DNA of 64,000 nucleotides, from positions 620,001-684,000 of the forward strand of contig NZ_JAPDGS010000002.1 in NCBI RefSeq assembly GCF_025950525.1, in the 5' to 3' direction. Both the position numbers and the translations under genes were made by a program. This DNA is from Stagnihabitans lacustris. Lineage in GTDB: Bacteria; Pseudomonadota; Alphaproteobacteria; Rhodobacterales; Rhodobacteraceae. Numbering within the stretch: the first letter of the stretch is position 1; each line of letters opens with the position of its first letter. Below are positions 51,974 through 63,440 of the stretch, piece after piece. Under the pieces are notes generated by a model. That model ran no database searches, was not told the DNA's origin, and saw only the letters and a list, made by a program, of their open reading frames with translations.

Positions 51974-54291
51974 TCCGCCGTCAGCAGCGGCGGTTTCTGA
52001 CCGGTCAGGCGGGGCTTGCCCGGCTCTTCGTAGGTCAGGTGGATCGTGCCGTCCTTGACGCCGACATGGACCAATCCGCCCTTGGTCAGCTTGCCGAACA
52101 GCAGCTCTTCGGCCAGGGGCTTCTTGATGTGTTCCTGGATCACGCGGCCCAAGGGACGCGCGCCCATCTTGTCGTCATATCCCTTGTCGCCCAGCCAATC
52201 GGCAGCTTCGGGCGACAGGTCGATATGCACGCCACGATCCAGAAGCTGCGCCTCCAGCTGCATGACGAACTTTTCGACGACCGAGCGGATGATTTCCTTG
52301 CCCAAAGCGCCGAAAGAGATCACCGCGTCCAGACGGTTGCGGAATTCCGGCGTGAAGGTGCGTTCAATCGCGGCGGTATCCTCGCCCTGACGCTTTTCCC
52401 GGCCAAAGCCGATGGCGGCCTTTTGCATGTCGGCCGCGCCGGCATTGGTGGTCAGGATCAGAACCACATTGCGGAAGTCGACCTGACGCCCGTTGTGATC
52501 GGTCAGCTTGCCATGGTCCATGACCTGCAAGAGGATGTTATAGACATCCGGGTGGGCCTTTTCGATCTCGTCCAGCAGCAACACGCAATGCGGATGCTGG
52601 TCGACGCCATCCGTCAACATGCCGCCCTGGTCAAAGCCGACATAGCCCGGAGGCGCGCCGATCAGACGGCTAACGGCATGTTTCTCCATGTATTCCGACA
52701 TGTCGAACCGCAGGAGCTCCACGCCGAGGATCGAGGCCAATTGCTTGGCCACTTCCGTCTTGCCGACGCCGGTCGGGCCCGCGAACAGGTAATTGCCGAT
52801 GGGCTTTTCCGGTTCGCGCAGGCCAGCGCGCGCCAGCTTGATCGCCGACGACAGGGCGGTGATGGCGCTGTCTTGCCCGAAAACCACGCGCTTGAGGTTC
52901 TTTTCCAGGTCGCGCAGCACTTCCGCATCGTCCTTGGAGACCGACTTCGGGGGGATGCGGGCGATCTTGGCCACCACGGCCTCGATTTCCTTTTGGCCGA
53001 TGGTCTTGCGACGCTTCGACTCCGAAAGCAGGTGCTGCGCCGCGCCCGCCTCGTCGATCACGTCGATGGCCTTGTCGGGCAGCTTGCGGTCATGGATATA
53101 GCGGGCGGACAGTTCCACCGCCGCCTTGATCGCGTCATGGGTATAGCGCAGGTCGTGATGCTCTTCGAAATAGGGCTTCAGACCCATCAGGATCTTGACC
53201 GAATCTTCCACCGAAGGCTCGTTCACGTCGATCTTCTGGAACCGCCGCGACAGGGCGCGGTCCTTTTCAAAGTGCTGGCGGAACTCTTTATAGGTGGTAG
53301 AGCCCATGCAGCGCAGCTTGCCGCCCTGCAATGCGGGTTTCAGCAGGTTCGAGGCATCCATGGCCCCGCCCGAGGTGGCGCCCGCGCCGATCACCGTATG
53401 GATCTCGTCGATGAAGAGGATCGCATCGGGGTGATCCTCCATCTCTTTCACGACGGCTTTCAGACGCTCTTCGAAGTCGCCGCGATAGCGGGTGCCGGCG
53501 AGCAGAGCGCCCATATCCAGCGAAAAGATCGTGGCCCCAGCCAAAATCTCCGGCGTCTGGCCGTCGATGATCTTTTTGGCCAAGCCTTCGGCAATCGCCG
53601 TCTTGCCCACGCCGGGGTCGCCCACCAACAGCGGGTTGTTCTTGCGTCTGCGGCACAGGACCTGGATGGCGCGTTCCACCTCGGCCTCGCGGCCGATCAG
53701 CGGGTCAACCTCGCCCTTCAGGGCTTTGTCGTTCAGGTCGACGCAATACTTGGACAGCGCCGATTCCTTTTCGGCCCCGGCCTCGGCCTTGGGCGTCTCG
53801 TGGTGGGGCTCGTCCGCGCCGGAAACCGGGCGCGCCTCGCCGAAGGAAGGGTTCTTGGCCACGCCATGCGCGATGAAATTCACCGCATCATAGCGCGTCA
53901 TGTCCTGTTCCTGCAGGAAATAGGCGGCGTTCGATTCGCGTTCGGCAAAGATCGCGACCAGCACATTGGCGCCGGTCACTTCGGTGCGGCCCGAGGACTG
54001 CACATGGATCGCCGCGCGCTGGATCACGCGCTGGAAAGCGGCGGTCGGAACAGCCTCTGATCCTTCGACATCTGTCACCAGGGTGGACAGATCGTCGTCG
54101 ATGAAATCGGTCAGGGTCTTGCGCAGGGCGTCGAGGTCGACCGAGCAGGCCTTCATCACGCGGGACGCGTCGGGTTCGTCGATCAGGGCCAGCAGGAGGT
54201 GTTCCAGCGTGGCGAGTTCGTGGCGGCGCGCATTGGCCAAAGCCAAGGCGCCATGGATGGCCTGTTCAAGGGTCGTCGAGAATGTCGGCAC
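51970..54291 (-). CDS. clpA: ATP-dependent Clp protease ATP-binding subunit ClpA
   Basis: A 773-residue AAA+ unfoldase that feeds substrates to ClpP. An N-terminal Clp domain (about 1-145) is followed by AAA-1 with Walker A GDPGVGKT (224-231) and AAA-2 with Walker A GPTGVGKT (505-512). The ClpP-binding loop is expected between them and the C-terminus. Length matches ClpA and not ClpB, as the coiled-coil middle domain is absent. No clpS gene is visible upstream in this window, although clpS-clpA pairs are common. A weak RpoH-like CTTGAA (54399-54404, minus) lies upstream. Confidence 0.95.
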   Translation of the reverse strand: MPTFSTTLEQAIHGALALANARRHELATLEHLLLALIDEPDASRVMKACSVDLDALRKTLTDFIDDDLSTLVTDVEGSEAVPTAAFQRVIQRAAIHVQSSGRTEVTGANVLVAIFAERESNAAYFLQEQDMTRYDAVNFIAHGVAKNPSFGEARPVSGADEPHHETPKAEAGAEKESALSKYCVDLNDKALKGEVDPLIGREAEVERAIQVLCRRRKNNPLLVGDPGVGKTAIAEGLAKKIIDGQTPEILAGATIFSLDMGALLAGTRYRGDFEERLKAVVKEMEDHPDAILFIDEIHTVIGAGATSGGAMDASNLLKPALQGGKLRCMGSTTYKEFRQHFEKDRALSRRFQKIDVNEPSVEDSVKILMGLKPYFEEHHDLRYTHDAIKAAVELSARYIHDRKLPDKAIDVIDEAGAAQHLLSESKRRKTIGQKEIEAVVAKIARIPPKSVSKDDAEVLRDLEKNLKRVVFGQDSAITALSSAIKLARAGLREPEKPIGNYLFAGPTGVGKTEVAKQLASILGVELLRFDMSEYMEKHAVSRLIGAPPGYVGFDQGGMLTDGVDQHPHCVLLLDEIEKAHPDVYNILLQVMDHGKLTDHNGRQVDFRNVVLILTTNAGAADMQKAAIGFGREKRQGEDTAAIERTFTPEFRNRLDAVISFGALGKEIIRSVVEKFVMQLEAQLLDRGVHIDLSPEAADWLGDKGYDDKMGARPLGRVIQEHIKKPLAEELLFGKLTKGGLVHVGVKDGTIHLTYEEPGKPRLTGQKPPLLTAE

Positions 54292-54476
54292 TGTTTGCGT
54301 GCTCCTGTCCTGCAGGTCTTCAGGTCCGGGCGGGTATCGCCCCGGGCCTGATCCAACCGTGGCCTCATACTCTTAAGGATCGGTTTTTACCGCGCCACTT
54401 CAAGTGCTATTTCTGGGGAAAAGTGCTTATCCCCGGCATGGGTCACAAAATGTGATGATCCCGGGCGCTGGGGCGG

Positions 54477-55235
54477 TCAGAACTTGTCCTTCCGCGCGCG
54501 GATTTCGGCGAAAGCCTCGGCATCTGACGATTTGGCCATCCCCAGCGCCGCCTTCAAGAGAGGCGCGCGCAGGAAAGGGTTGGTGGCCTTTTCCAAGGAC
54601 AACAGCGAGGGCACCGTGGGTTCCGCCATGGCCCGCGCCCGGGCTGTGGATGCAATCCGGGCCTGAAGCGCGGCATTGTCGGGGTCCACCACGGCGGCAA
54701 AGCGCAGGTTCGACGCGGTGTATTCGTGGCCGGAACAGATCAGCGTGTCATCGGGCAGGGCGGCCAGTTTCTGCAGGCTGGCCCACATCGTCGCAGGGCT
54801 GCCTTCAAACAACCGCCCGCAGCCGCCCGCCATCAGGCTGTCGGCGGTGAAGGCCAGGTTCGATGCCGGAAAGTGAAAGGCGATATGGCCGACAGTATGG
54901 CCCGAGACATCCAGCACCACGCCTTCCTCGCCGCCCACTGTCACCCGGTCGCCCTCGACCAGCGCCCGGTCCAGACGCGGCAGGCGGGCGCTATCGGCCC
55001 TCGCGCCCAGAACCATGGCGCCCGTCGCCTCGACCAGACGCGCCACGCCCTGGACATGGTCGTCATGGTGATGGGTCAGAAGGATCATCCCCAGCTTCCA
55101 ACCCTTGTCCTGCAGGGTCTCGATCACCGGAATGGCATCGGGCACATCGACGACCGCCGTTTGCCCGGTTTCGGGGTCGCGGATCAGATAGGCGTAATTG
55201 TCCTTGAGGCAGGGGATCGTCACAAGGTCGAGCAT
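54477..55235 (-). CDS. gloB: Hydroxyacylglutathione hydrolase (glyoxalase II)
   Basis: A 252-residue metallo-beta-lactamase-fold enzyme that hydrolyses S-lactoylglutathione to lactate and glutathione. The metal motif THHHDDH is at residues 54-60, SGHTVGHIAF and FTADSLMAGGCGRLFEG follow, and the C-terminal glutathione-binding segment includes CSGHEYTASNLRFA. The start at 55235 (MLDLVTIPCLKDNYAYLI) matches the family; the ATG at 55247 is an alternative. It is divergent from the methyltransferase gene. Confidence 0.94.
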   Translation of the reverse strand: MLDLVTIPCLKDNYAYLIRDPETGQTAVVDVPDAIPVIETLQDKGWKLGMILLTHHHDDHVQGVARLVEATGAMVLGARADSARLPRLDRALVEGDRVTVGGEEGVVLDVSGHTVGHIAFHFPASNLAFTADSLMAGGCGRLFEGSPATMWASLQKLAALPDDTLICSGHEYTASNLRFAAVVDPDNAALQARIASTARARAMAEPTVPSLLSLEKATNPFLRAPLLKAALGMAKSSDAEAFAEIRARKDKF

Positions 55236-55293
55236 GGGCTTTTCCATCCGGGCTGTTACAATGACAGTCTGACGGCGAAAGGCCTTGGCTTCA

Positions 55294-56058
55294 ATGCATC
55301 TTGATGTGGTGGATTTGCGCAACTTTTACTACCGCACGGCCTTGGGCCGCGTGGCGCAACGGGGCATCCGTGAAAGGCTGGTCGAGCTTTGGCCGCCGAT
55401 GCCGGGCCAGACCGTCGCGGGCTTTGGCTTCGCCGTGCCTCTGCTGCGCCCCTATCTGACCGAGGCGCGGCGCGTCATCGGCCTGATGCCGGGGCCGCAA
55501 GGCGTCATGCCCTGGCCCATCGGTGAAGCCAATGTCTGCACCCTGTGCGAAGACGGCTGCTGGCCCTTGGCCACGGGGTTCGTCGATCGGCTGGTCGTCA
55601 TGCATGGGCTGGAGACCTCGGACAACCCGGGCCTTGTGCTGGAGGAGGCGCATCGGGTGATCGGCCCCGGCGGCCGCGTCTTGTTCATCGTGCCCAACCG
55701 GATCGGGCTTTGGGCGCGCGGCGATGGGACGCCCTTTGGCCACGGCCGCCCCTATTCGATGGGGCAGATGGAGGCGGAACTCAAACGCCACGGCTTTACC
55801 CCCGAACGCGCCATGACCGCGCTGTTTGCCCCGCCCTCGATGTCACGCTTTTGGCTGCGGACCTCGAACTTCTGGGAATGGATCGGGCGGCGGGCGCCCT
55901 GGCTTGCGGGCGGGGTCCTGATGATCGAGGCCTCCAAGCAGGTGTTCCAGCCCACAAGGGGGGGAATCGGGGCCATGGTGCGCCGGCCTCTGCGTGCGTT
56001 GGAGGGCCTGCCCGCCCCCGCGCCGATGCCCCGTTTGGACCGGAAAACCGGGGAATAA
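55294..56058 (+). CDS. Class I SAM-dependent methyltransferase
   Basis: A 254-residue methyltransferase. [15 protein letters not shown] is a variant of the AdoMet loop, [37 protein letters not shown] is the downstream motif set, and the C-terminal part carries a hydrophobic [12 protein letters not shown] segment. The ATG at 55294 was chosen; a start nine bases earlier is possible. It is divergent from gloB across 58 bp, a pairing I have seen in related genomes. Substrate unknown. Confidence 0.82.
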   Translation: MHLDVVDLRNFYYRTALGRVAQRGIRERLVELWPPMPGQTVAGFGFAVPLLRPYLTEARRVIGLMPGPQGVMPWPIGEANVCTLCEDGCWPLATGFVDRLVVMHGLETSDNPGLVLEEAHRVIGPGGRVLFIVPNRIGLWARGDGTPFGHGRPYSMGQMEAELKRHGFTPERAMTALFAPPSMSRFWLRTSNFWEWIGRRAPWLAGGVLMIEASKQVFQPTRGGIGAMVRRPLRALEGLPAPAPMPRLDRKTGE

Positions 56059-56155
56059 GCTGATCACGCCAAGGTGACAGGTTTGTGACCGGGCCTTGAA
56101 ATCGCCCCACGGCACAAGACCGTTTACGAAGCCTTACTTCACGTGGGATTCTTGG

Positions 56156-56184
56156 TTGCGGGGTGTCCGGCGCTCTGCTATCCA
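56156..56184 (+). promoter_or_regulatory. Possible promoter of the atp operon
   Basis: TTGCGG (56156-56161) and TATCCA (56179-56184) are spaced 17 bp. A CGTGGT/ACCACG hairpin (56234-56251) lies in the leader before the GGAAGGG ribosome site of atpH. Confidence 0.35.
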
Positions 56185-56275
56185 CCCCCCAACTTTGACA
56201 AGACGCAGACAATAGTGTGCGCCAACGGTGGCACGTGGTCTAAACACCACGCGTCCAGACAGCGGAAGGGTTGAC

Positions 56276-56835
56276 GTGTCCGAAACAGCATCCATCTCGC
56301 TCAGCATCGCCGGGCGTTATGCCCAGGCTCTGTTCGAACTGGCCAAGGAAGAGGGCGCGCTGACCGCTCTTGAGGCCGATGCCAAGGCCCTGGGCGTTGC
56401 CCTTGCCGAAAGCGCCGACCTGGCGGGCATGATCCAGTCGCCGGTCATCGGCCGCGACGAACAGGCCGCCGCCATGAATGCCGTGGCCAATGCCATGGGG
56501 CTTCAGGCGCTGACCCGCCAAACCATCGCCCTGATGGCGCAAAAGCGCCGCCTTTTCGTCCTGCCGCAGCTGGTCTCTGACCTGCTGGCGCGCATCTCGA
56601 CGGAAAAGGGCGAAGTGACTGCCGAAGTGACCTCTGCCGTGGCTTTGACGCCCGCACAGGCCGAGGCCCTTGCCGCGGCCCTGAAGGCCAAGGTCGGCAA
56701 GGACGTGATTTTGAATGCTGCCGTCGATGACACGCTCATCGGTGGCCTCGTCGTCAAGCTGGGCTCGACCATGGTCGACACGTCGGTCAAGGCCAAGCTC
56801 GCCGCTCTCCAGAATGCAATGAAAGAGGTTGGGTA

Positions 56836-56836
<1 letters not shown>
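56276..56836 (+). CDS. atpH: ATP synthase F1 subunit delta
   Basis: A 186-residue subunit (OSCP-type) connecting the F1 head to the peripheral stalk. The start is the GTG at 56276 ([23 protein letters not shown]), with GGAAGGG at 56264-56270. An upstream in-frame ATG adds a stretch without ribosome site. The conserved C-terminal [25 protein letters not shown] is present. Its TAA overlaps the atpA ATG (TAATG), first step in the F1 operon. Confidence 0.95.
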
Positions 56837-58374
<1,538 letters not shown>

Positions 58375-58392
58375 TCCTGAAAGGACAGGGAC

Positions 58393-59259
58393 ATGCCCAG
58401 CCTTAAGGACTTAAAAAACCGTATCGGAAGCGTGAAAAACACGCGGAAGATCACCAAGGCCATGCAGATGGTCGCGGCCGCAAAACTGCGCCGCGCCCAA
58501 GACTCCGCCGAAGCCGCCCGGCCCTATGCCGAGCGGATGGGCGTGGTCATGTCTGCGCTGGCCTCGTCGGTCGGAACCGGGGATGGGGCGCCGAAGCTCC
58601 TGGCCGGTTCGGGCGCGGACAAGGTGCATCTTCTGGTCATCATGACCTCGGAACGCGGCCTTTGCGGCGGCTTCAACACCACGATCGTCCGGCTGGCCCG
58701 GGCAAAGATCGCGGAGTTGCTGGCGGCCGGCAAGACGGTGAAGATCCTCACCGTCGGCAAGAAGGGCCGCGAGCAGATGAAGCGCGACTATGGCCAATAC
58801 TATGTTGGCCATGTCGACCTGACGGCTGTGAAGCGCGTGGGTTACGCTGACGCCCTGGGCATTGCCCGCGACGTCATCGCCCGGTTCGACCATGGCGAGG
58901 CCGATGTGGTCACGCTGTTCTACAACCGCTTCCAGTCTGTGATCTCTCAGGTCCCGACTGCGCAACAGGTGATCCCGGCGGTGTTCGACGCGGCAGCTGC
59001 CACGGCCGAATACGACTACGAGCCCGGCGAAGAGGCCATCTTGGCCGACCTTCTGCCGCGCAACGTGGCGACGCAGGTCTTCACCGCTCTCCTGGAAAAC
59101 GCCGCCTCGGAACAGGGCGCGCGGATGTCCGCCATGGACAACGCGACCCGCAACGCAGGCGACATGATCAACAAGCTGACGGTTGTGTATAACCGCTCGC
59201 GTCAGGCTGCGATCACCAAGGAACTCATCGAAATCATTTCGGGCGCCGAGGCGCTCTGA
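58393..59259 (+). CDS. atpG: ATP synthase F1 subunit gamma
   Basis: A 288-residue central rotor shaft. The N-terminal [34 protein letters not shown] and C-terminal [46 protein letters not shown] helices that form the coiled-coil axle are conserved. It starts 18 bp after atpA. Confidence 0.98.
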   Translation: MPSLKDLKNRIGSVKNTRKITKAMQMVAAAKLRRAQDSAEAARPYAERMGVVMSALASSVGTGDGAPKLLAGSGADKVHLLVIMTSERGLCGGFNTTIVRLARAKIAELLAAGKTVKILTVGKKGREQMKRDYGQYYVGHVDLTAVKRVGYADALGIARDVIARFDHGEADVVTLFYNRFQSVISQVPTAQQVIPAVFDAAAATAEYDYEPGEEAILADLLPRNVATQVFTALLENAASEQGARMSAMDNATRNAGDMINKLTVVYNRSRQAAITKELIEIISGAEAL

Positions 59260-59262
59260 TAA

Positions 59263-60696
<1,434 letters not shown>

Positions 60697-60697
60697 G

Positions 60698-61315
60698 ATG
60701 GCGGGCGCGGGAGAGGACGAGGTTTTCTCCCGCGCGACCCATCGCGAGGCCACCCATGCCCCACGCCGTGCCTATCTGGCGGAATATGTCCGCAAAGGTG
60801 GGGTCGGGGCCGAGATCGGGGTGTTTTGGGCGCATTTTTCCGAAGTGATCCTGCGGGAATTCGCGCCCTCCAAGTTCTACTTGGTGGACCCCTATCACCG
60901 CCTGCATGGCGAGACCTACCCCGCCTGGGGCCCCTACACCAACCGGGGGCGTCTGACGGTGGCGGAAACGCTGGAAGCCGCGAAAGCGGTCGTGGCCAGC
61001 GCCCCGGATGTGGTCGAACTGCGCGAGCAATTCGGGACCGAGTTCCTGGAGAGCCTGGCGCCCGAAACTCTGGACTGGGTCTATCTGGACGCGGGCCACA
61101 AATACGAGATGGTCAGGGACGACCTTGCTGCGATCCTGCCCCGGCTGAAGCCCGATGGCGTCATCCTGGGAGACGATTACTTCGCCGATCCGAACTCCAC
61201 CCATGGCGGTGTGAAACGGGCGGTGGATGAATTCGCCAAGGCGCAGGGGTTCGAAAAGATCGTCGGGAAATACTGTCAATACGTCTTGCGCCGGCCCTCG
61301 GCCCAGACGGCATGA
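60698..61315 (+). CDS. Class I SAM-dependent methyltransferase inserted in the atp operon
   Basis: A 205-residue protein of the Methyltransf_24 type. GVGAEIGVFWAHFSEVIL is the AdoMet loop, FYLVDPYHR the second motif (Asp binding the ribose), and LDWVYLDAGHKYEMVRDDLAAILPRLKPDGVILGDDYF the post-motif region, as in small carbohydrate or O-methyltransferases. It starts one base after atpD and ends 13 bp before atpC, so it must be in the same transcript. F1 operons normally have atpD next to atpC. Whether it acts on an ATP synthase subunit or is unrelated cannot be told. Confidence 0.87.
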   Translation: MAGAGEDEVFSRATHREATHAPRRAYLAEYVRKGGVGAEIGVFWAHFSEVILREFAPSKFYLVDPYHRLHGETYPAWGPYTNRGRLTVAETLEAAKAVVASAPDVVELREQFGTEFLESLAPETLDWVYLDAGHKYEMVRDDLAAILPRLKPDGVILGDDYFADPNSTHGGVKRAVDEFAKAQGFEKIVGKYCQYVLRRPSAQTA

Positions 61316-61328
61316 ATGGAGCAAGAAG

Positions 61329-61712
61329 ATGCAAGTCGACATCGTCACCCCCGAGCGCCGTCTGCTCTCGATGGCCGCCACCGAAGTCCAGATCCCCGGC
61401 GCTGAAGGCGATCTGACGGCGATGGAGGGTCACTCGACCGCCATGGTGGGCCTGCGCCCGGGCATCCTGCGCGCCAATGGGGCGGGTGGGTCCAAGGCCT
61501 ATGTCGTGACCGGCGGCTTTGCCGAGATCAACGCGACCTCGGTCACCGTGCTGGCCGAACAGGCCATCCCGGTCGAAGAGGCGACCCCCGCCGTGATGGA
61601 CAAGCTTCTGGCCGATATGTCCGAGGCTGCCGCGATCAACCCGAACCGCGACGACGCCGACAAGGCCTTTGCCGACCTCGCCGCCGTCAAGGCCGCCCTG
61701 GCCGGTCACTAA
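61329..61712 (+). CDS. atpC: ATP synthase F1 subunit epsilon
   Basis: A 127-residue subunit with the N-terminal beta-sandwich (MQVDIVTPERRLLSMAATEVQIPGAEGDLTAMEGHSTAMVGLRPGIL) and a short C-terminal helix region that regulates ATP hydrolysis. The ATG at 61329 follows GGAGCAAG. It closes the operon, with a terminator directly behind. Confidence 0.95.
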   Translation: MQVDIVTPERRLLSMAATEVQIPGAEGDLTAMEGHSTAMVGLRPGILRANGAGGSKAYVVTGGFAEINATSVTVLAEQAIPVEEATPAVMDKLLADMSEAAAINPNRDDADKAFADLAAVKAALAGH

Positions 61713-61723
61713 GCCGCTTTTGG

Positions 61724-61751
61724 GGCCCTCTGCTGCGCAGGGGGCCTTTTT
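61724..61751 (+). terminator. Intrinsic terminator of the atp operon
   Basis: GGCCCTCTGC-TGC-GCAGGGGGCC (one G-U pair) followed by TTTTT, 11 bases past the atpC stop. Confidence 0.93.
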
Positions 61752-61811
61752 CTATCTTGACCTTTTGTTAACGAACTTTTCGGATATCTTCGCGTAAAGA
61801 GTGAGCGGAAG

Positions 61812-62162
61812 ATGAAGCGTATTACCTCCGGGAAGATCGGCATAGCGCAGGGCAGCAAGATCCTGTTTTCGGATTTTGCCGATGGCGGCCCGATGTGGAC
61901 CGGCCAAGGAGAGCGGGAAAGCCGCCACTCCATCACCTTCAAAGAAAGCTTTCACCTGGCGCCTGCCGTCATGGTTGGCCTGGCGATGTGGGATATCGAC
62001 CACAAAAGCACCTCGCGCGGGGATCTGACGGCCGAGAACGTCACCCGCAAGGGCTTTGACATCGTCTTCCGCACCTGGGGCGACACCCGCGTCGCCCGCA
62101 TCCGCGCCGACTGGACGGCGATTGGCGCGATCCGCGACGATGACGACTGGGAGATCGACTGA
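61812..62162 (+). CDS. H-type lectin domain-containing protein
   Basis: A 116-residue protein. Text from about residue 20 (SDFADGGPMWTGQGERESRHSITFKESF) through HLAPAVMVGLAMWDIDHKSTSRGDLTAENVTRKGFDIVFRTWGDTRVARIRADWTAIG matches the H-type lectin fold (PF09458) of snail agglutinin-like proteins, where the conserved aromatic and Asp/His residues bind GalNAc. No signal peptide is seen. Bacterial members are scattered and their role is unknown. It stands alone between the atp terminator and prs. Confidence 0.85.
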   Translation: MKRITSGKIGIAQGSKILFSDFADGGPMWTGQGERESRHSITFKESFHLAPAVMVGLAMWDIDHKSTSRGDLTAENVTRKGFDIVFRTWGDTRVARIRADWTAIGAIRDDDDWEID

Positions 62163-62199
62163 GGGGGCAAAGCCCGGGCTACGTGGCGGCTGACGGGGT

Positions 62200-62217
62200 T
62201 TGACCTTCGAAGATCAA
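62200..62217. repeat. Near-perfect 18-bp palindrome between lectin and prs genes
   Basis: TTGACCTTCGAAGATCAA differs from a perfect palindrome at one symmetric pair. It lies 38 bases after the lectin stop in the convergent spacer; it may help terminate either gene or bind a regulator. Confidence 0.4.
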
Positions 62218-62293
62218 AGGGGACTGGTCCCAAGAAAAAGCCCAAGGCGGGTGCCCCGGGCTGTCGTCGATCGCTCTGCTGCAGCTTGCGTAG

Positions 62294-62311
62294 CCCGGGG
62301 TATACCCCGGG
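62294..62311. repeat. 18-bp palindromic repeat, copy 2
   Basis: CCCGGGGTATACCCCGGG preceded by GCGTAG, the same 18 bp as at 16054-16071. It sits six bases after the prs stop (minus strand), so it may form the prs 3' hairpin. Confidence 0.65.
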
Positions 62312-62317
62312 GCGCGT

Positions 62318-63334
62318 TCAGCGGTTATACATGCCTTCGTAGATCGGCCCCAAGGTCTCGGTTTCAAAGAGCGAGGACACCGAAGTCCCGTTCCAGATGT
62401 TCAGGATGGCTTGGGCGAACATCGGGGCGGTCGGCACGATGCGGATGTTGGCGCAGGACTTCACCGCCTCGGTCGGTTCGATGGAATCGGTGATCACCAG
62501 CGATTTCATCACCGATTTGGACACGCGTTCAACCGCTGGGCCCGACAGGACGCCGTGGGTGATATAGGAATGGACCTCGGTCGCGCCGTTCTCGATCAGG
62601 ACCTCGGCCGCCTTGCACAGCGTGCCGGCCGTATCGCAAATGTCATCGACGATGATGCATTTCTTGCCCTCGACATTGCCGATAACCGTCATGCCCGCAA
62701 TCTCGCCGGCCTTTTCGCGGCGCTTGTCGACGATGGCCAGGGGCGCGCCGATCCGTTTGGCCAGTTCCCGCGCGCGGGCCACGCCGCCGACGTCGGGGGA
62801 AATCACCATCAGGTCATGCATCTGGCCCTTGAAGTGGTGTTCGATGTCCAGGGCAAAGACCGGCGAGGCGTAAAGGTTGTCCACCGGGATGTCGAAAAAG
62901 CCCTGAATCTGCGCCGCGTGCAGGTCCAGCGTCAGGACGCGGTCGATGCCGGCTTCGGTGATCAGGTTGGCCACCAATTTCGCGCTGATGGGCGTGCGGG
63001 CCTTGGCGCGGCGGTCTTGGCGGGCATAGCCGAAATAGGGGATGACCGCCGTGATCCGATCCGCGCTGGACCGGCGCAGCGCGTCGGCCATGATCAACAG
63101 CTCCATCAGGTTGTCATTGGCCGGGTTCGACGTCGGCTGGATGATATACATATCCTCGCCGCGGACATTCTCGAAGACCTCGACGAAGATTTCCTGGTCG
63201 TTGAAGCGCTCGATCCGCGCATCCACCAGGTTCACCGACATGCCACGATGCATGGACATCCGGCGGGCGATGGATTTGGCAAGCGACAGATTGGCATTGC
63301 CAGAGATCAGCTTCGGTTCGGTCATGGCGGGCAT
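62318..63334 (-). CDS. prs: Ribose-phosphate pyrophosphokinase
   Basis: A 338-residue enzyme making PRPP from ribose-5-phosphate and ATP for nucleotide, His and Trp synthesis. The catalytic flexible loop, the [21 protein letters not shown] region, [13 protein letters not shown] and the PRPP loop [14 protein letters not shown] are present. The ATG at 63332-63334 has GGAAAGA upstream; the ATG at 63325 is an alternative. It is slightly longer than typical enzymes (about 310-320) because of the N-terminal MPAMTEPK. It is divergent from the isomerase gene. Confidence 0.96.
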   Translation of the reverse strand: MPAMTEPKLISGNANLSLAKSIARRMSMHRGMSVNLVDARIERFNDQEIFVEVFENVRGEDMYIIQPTSNPANDNLMELLIMADALRRSSADRITAVIPYFGYARQDRRAKARTPISAKLVANLITEAGIDRVLTLDLHAAQIQGFFDIPVDNLYASPVFALDIEHHFKGQMHDLMVISPDVGGVARARELAKRIGAPLAIVDKRREKAGEIAGMTVIGNVEGKKCIIVDDICDTAGTLCKAAEVLIENGATEVHSYITHGVLSGPAVERVSKSVMKSLVITDSIEPTEAVKSCANIRIVPTAPMFAQAILNIWNGTSVSSLFETETLGPIYEGMYNR

Positions 63335-63374
63335 TCGGGTTCTTTCCACAGGGCCAGAGTGGGGATTCGCAGCG

Positions 63375-63402
63375 TTGACACCGCTTAGCAACCTTCTAAC
63401 GT
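63375..63402 (+). promoter_or_regulatory. Candidate promoter of the HCCA isomerase gene
   Basis: TTGACA (63375-63380) and TAACGT (63397-63402) are 16 bp apart. A start near 63409 would give a leader of about 32 bases before the ATG at 63441, which follows GAAAG. Confidence 0.45.
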
Positions 63403-63440
63403 CTTGGCCATGGATGTGACCGCTAACGAAAGACCGAAAG

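Noticed and set aside
62179..62367. Small minus-strand gene at the prs end
   Set aside because: Its translation is produced by the 18-bp palindrome (APGYTPGYA), which recurs elsewhere in non-coding DNA, and by the prs end in another frame.
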